This document shows positions 63,777 to 64,000 of a stretch of 64,000 nt of DNA, one piece after another. Made by a program: the position numbers and the translations under genes. Every line of letters starts with the position of its first letter. Position 1 is the stretch's first letter. Location: contig SADC01000038.1 of the NCBI GenBank assembly GCA_004194705.1, forward strand, positions 124,001 through 188,000. The letters are read 5' to 3'. The notes beneath the pieces were generated by a model. It had not been told where the DNA came from, did not search any database, and saw only the letters and a list, made by a program, of their open reading frames with translations. The DNA is from Ditylenchus dipsaci. Its lineage: Eukaryota; Nematoda; Chromadorea; Rhabditida; Anguinidae.

Positions 63777-64000
63777 CTGGCACCGTTTAGGACATCAAAA
63801 AGATGCCGCCTTTCTGCCCCATACCTATTGGGCACTTTCAAAGAGAAGCCAATAGTATTTAGGAGATGTAGCTCCGCCATGGGTCAAAAAAGGGGCGGAG
63901 CCTTAACATCTCCTATACCTATTGGCTTCTCTTTGAAAGTGCCCAATAGGTATGGGCAAAAGGCGCATCTTTTGATGTGCCTAAACTTGGTGCCAGTACT
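63777..64000. mobile_element. Palindrome at window edge
   Basis: AGTACTGGCACCGTTTAGG pairs with the inverse at the last bases of the window. The arms share CCCATACCTATTGGGCAC and AAAGAGAAGCCAATAG and meet around GGAGATG..CATCTCC near 63,885. It is a foldback MITE of un-named family and may extend beyond the window. Confidence 0.7.

Overview
This is animal (eukaryotic) DNA, most likely from a nematode or a close ecdysozoan relative. The signs are: genes built from short exons with TTTCAG-type acceptors and phase-consistent joins; a UNC-5 netrin receptor gene; two BTB-domain genes, one of the MATH+BTB type that is expanded in nematodes; AATAAA poly(A) signals; AG sites a few bases before start codons that could be trans-splice acceptors; and a 5S rRNA-like stretch resembling the nematode 5S core. 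The species cannot be named from sequence alone. Most of the window is transposable-element DNA, much of it nested.

Layout. 1-2,150: a minisatellite and short arrays. 2,150-8,420: nested foldback elements, including a 4.0-kb Mutator-like insertion whose target duplication can be verified. 8,985-11,775: copy A of a gene for a 12-residue-repeat protein plus upstream DNA. 11,775-17,450: tRNA-like and 5S-like relics, half elements and two head-to-tail Helitrons. 17,451-18,873: a small three-exon gene split by an element. 19,956-23,552: a MATH-BTB gene (minus strand). 25,602-39,028: the UNC-5 gene (plus strand); one intron holds a 4.9-kb array-TIR region carrying an acyl-CoA synthetase fragment and a pogo transposon. 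39,650-41,490: a MULE with a recognisable transposase. 43,772-48,624: a minus-strand cluster of repeat-protein gene C, chimeric gene B and unidentified gene X. 48,625-50,020: the rest of the segment duplicated from copy A. 50,148-56,246: deeply nested Mutator, hAT and pogo elements. 56,865-57,014: a PP2A B55-like terminal exon. 58,897-63,720: a BTB gene (minus strand) with one exon split by an element. 63,777-64,000: a palindrome at the window edge.

The most striking theme is a set of elements whose terminal inverted repeats are arrays of short tandem units (12-40 bp), each family with its own unit. Nine insertions show 8-10 bp target duplications and eight of them begin with GG, as expected of Mutator-like (MULE) foldback elements. 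Three sit inside coding exons, and conceptual removal of the element plus one target copy restores the reading frame each time. This suggests that expression of the split genes, if they are expressed, needs removal of the element from the RNA or DNA.

Limits: single-base indels interrupt many otherwise convincing exons and also distinguish near-identical repeat copies, so uncorrected assembly errors are likely and frameshifts alone should not be read as pseudogenes. Exon borders were placed by eye.
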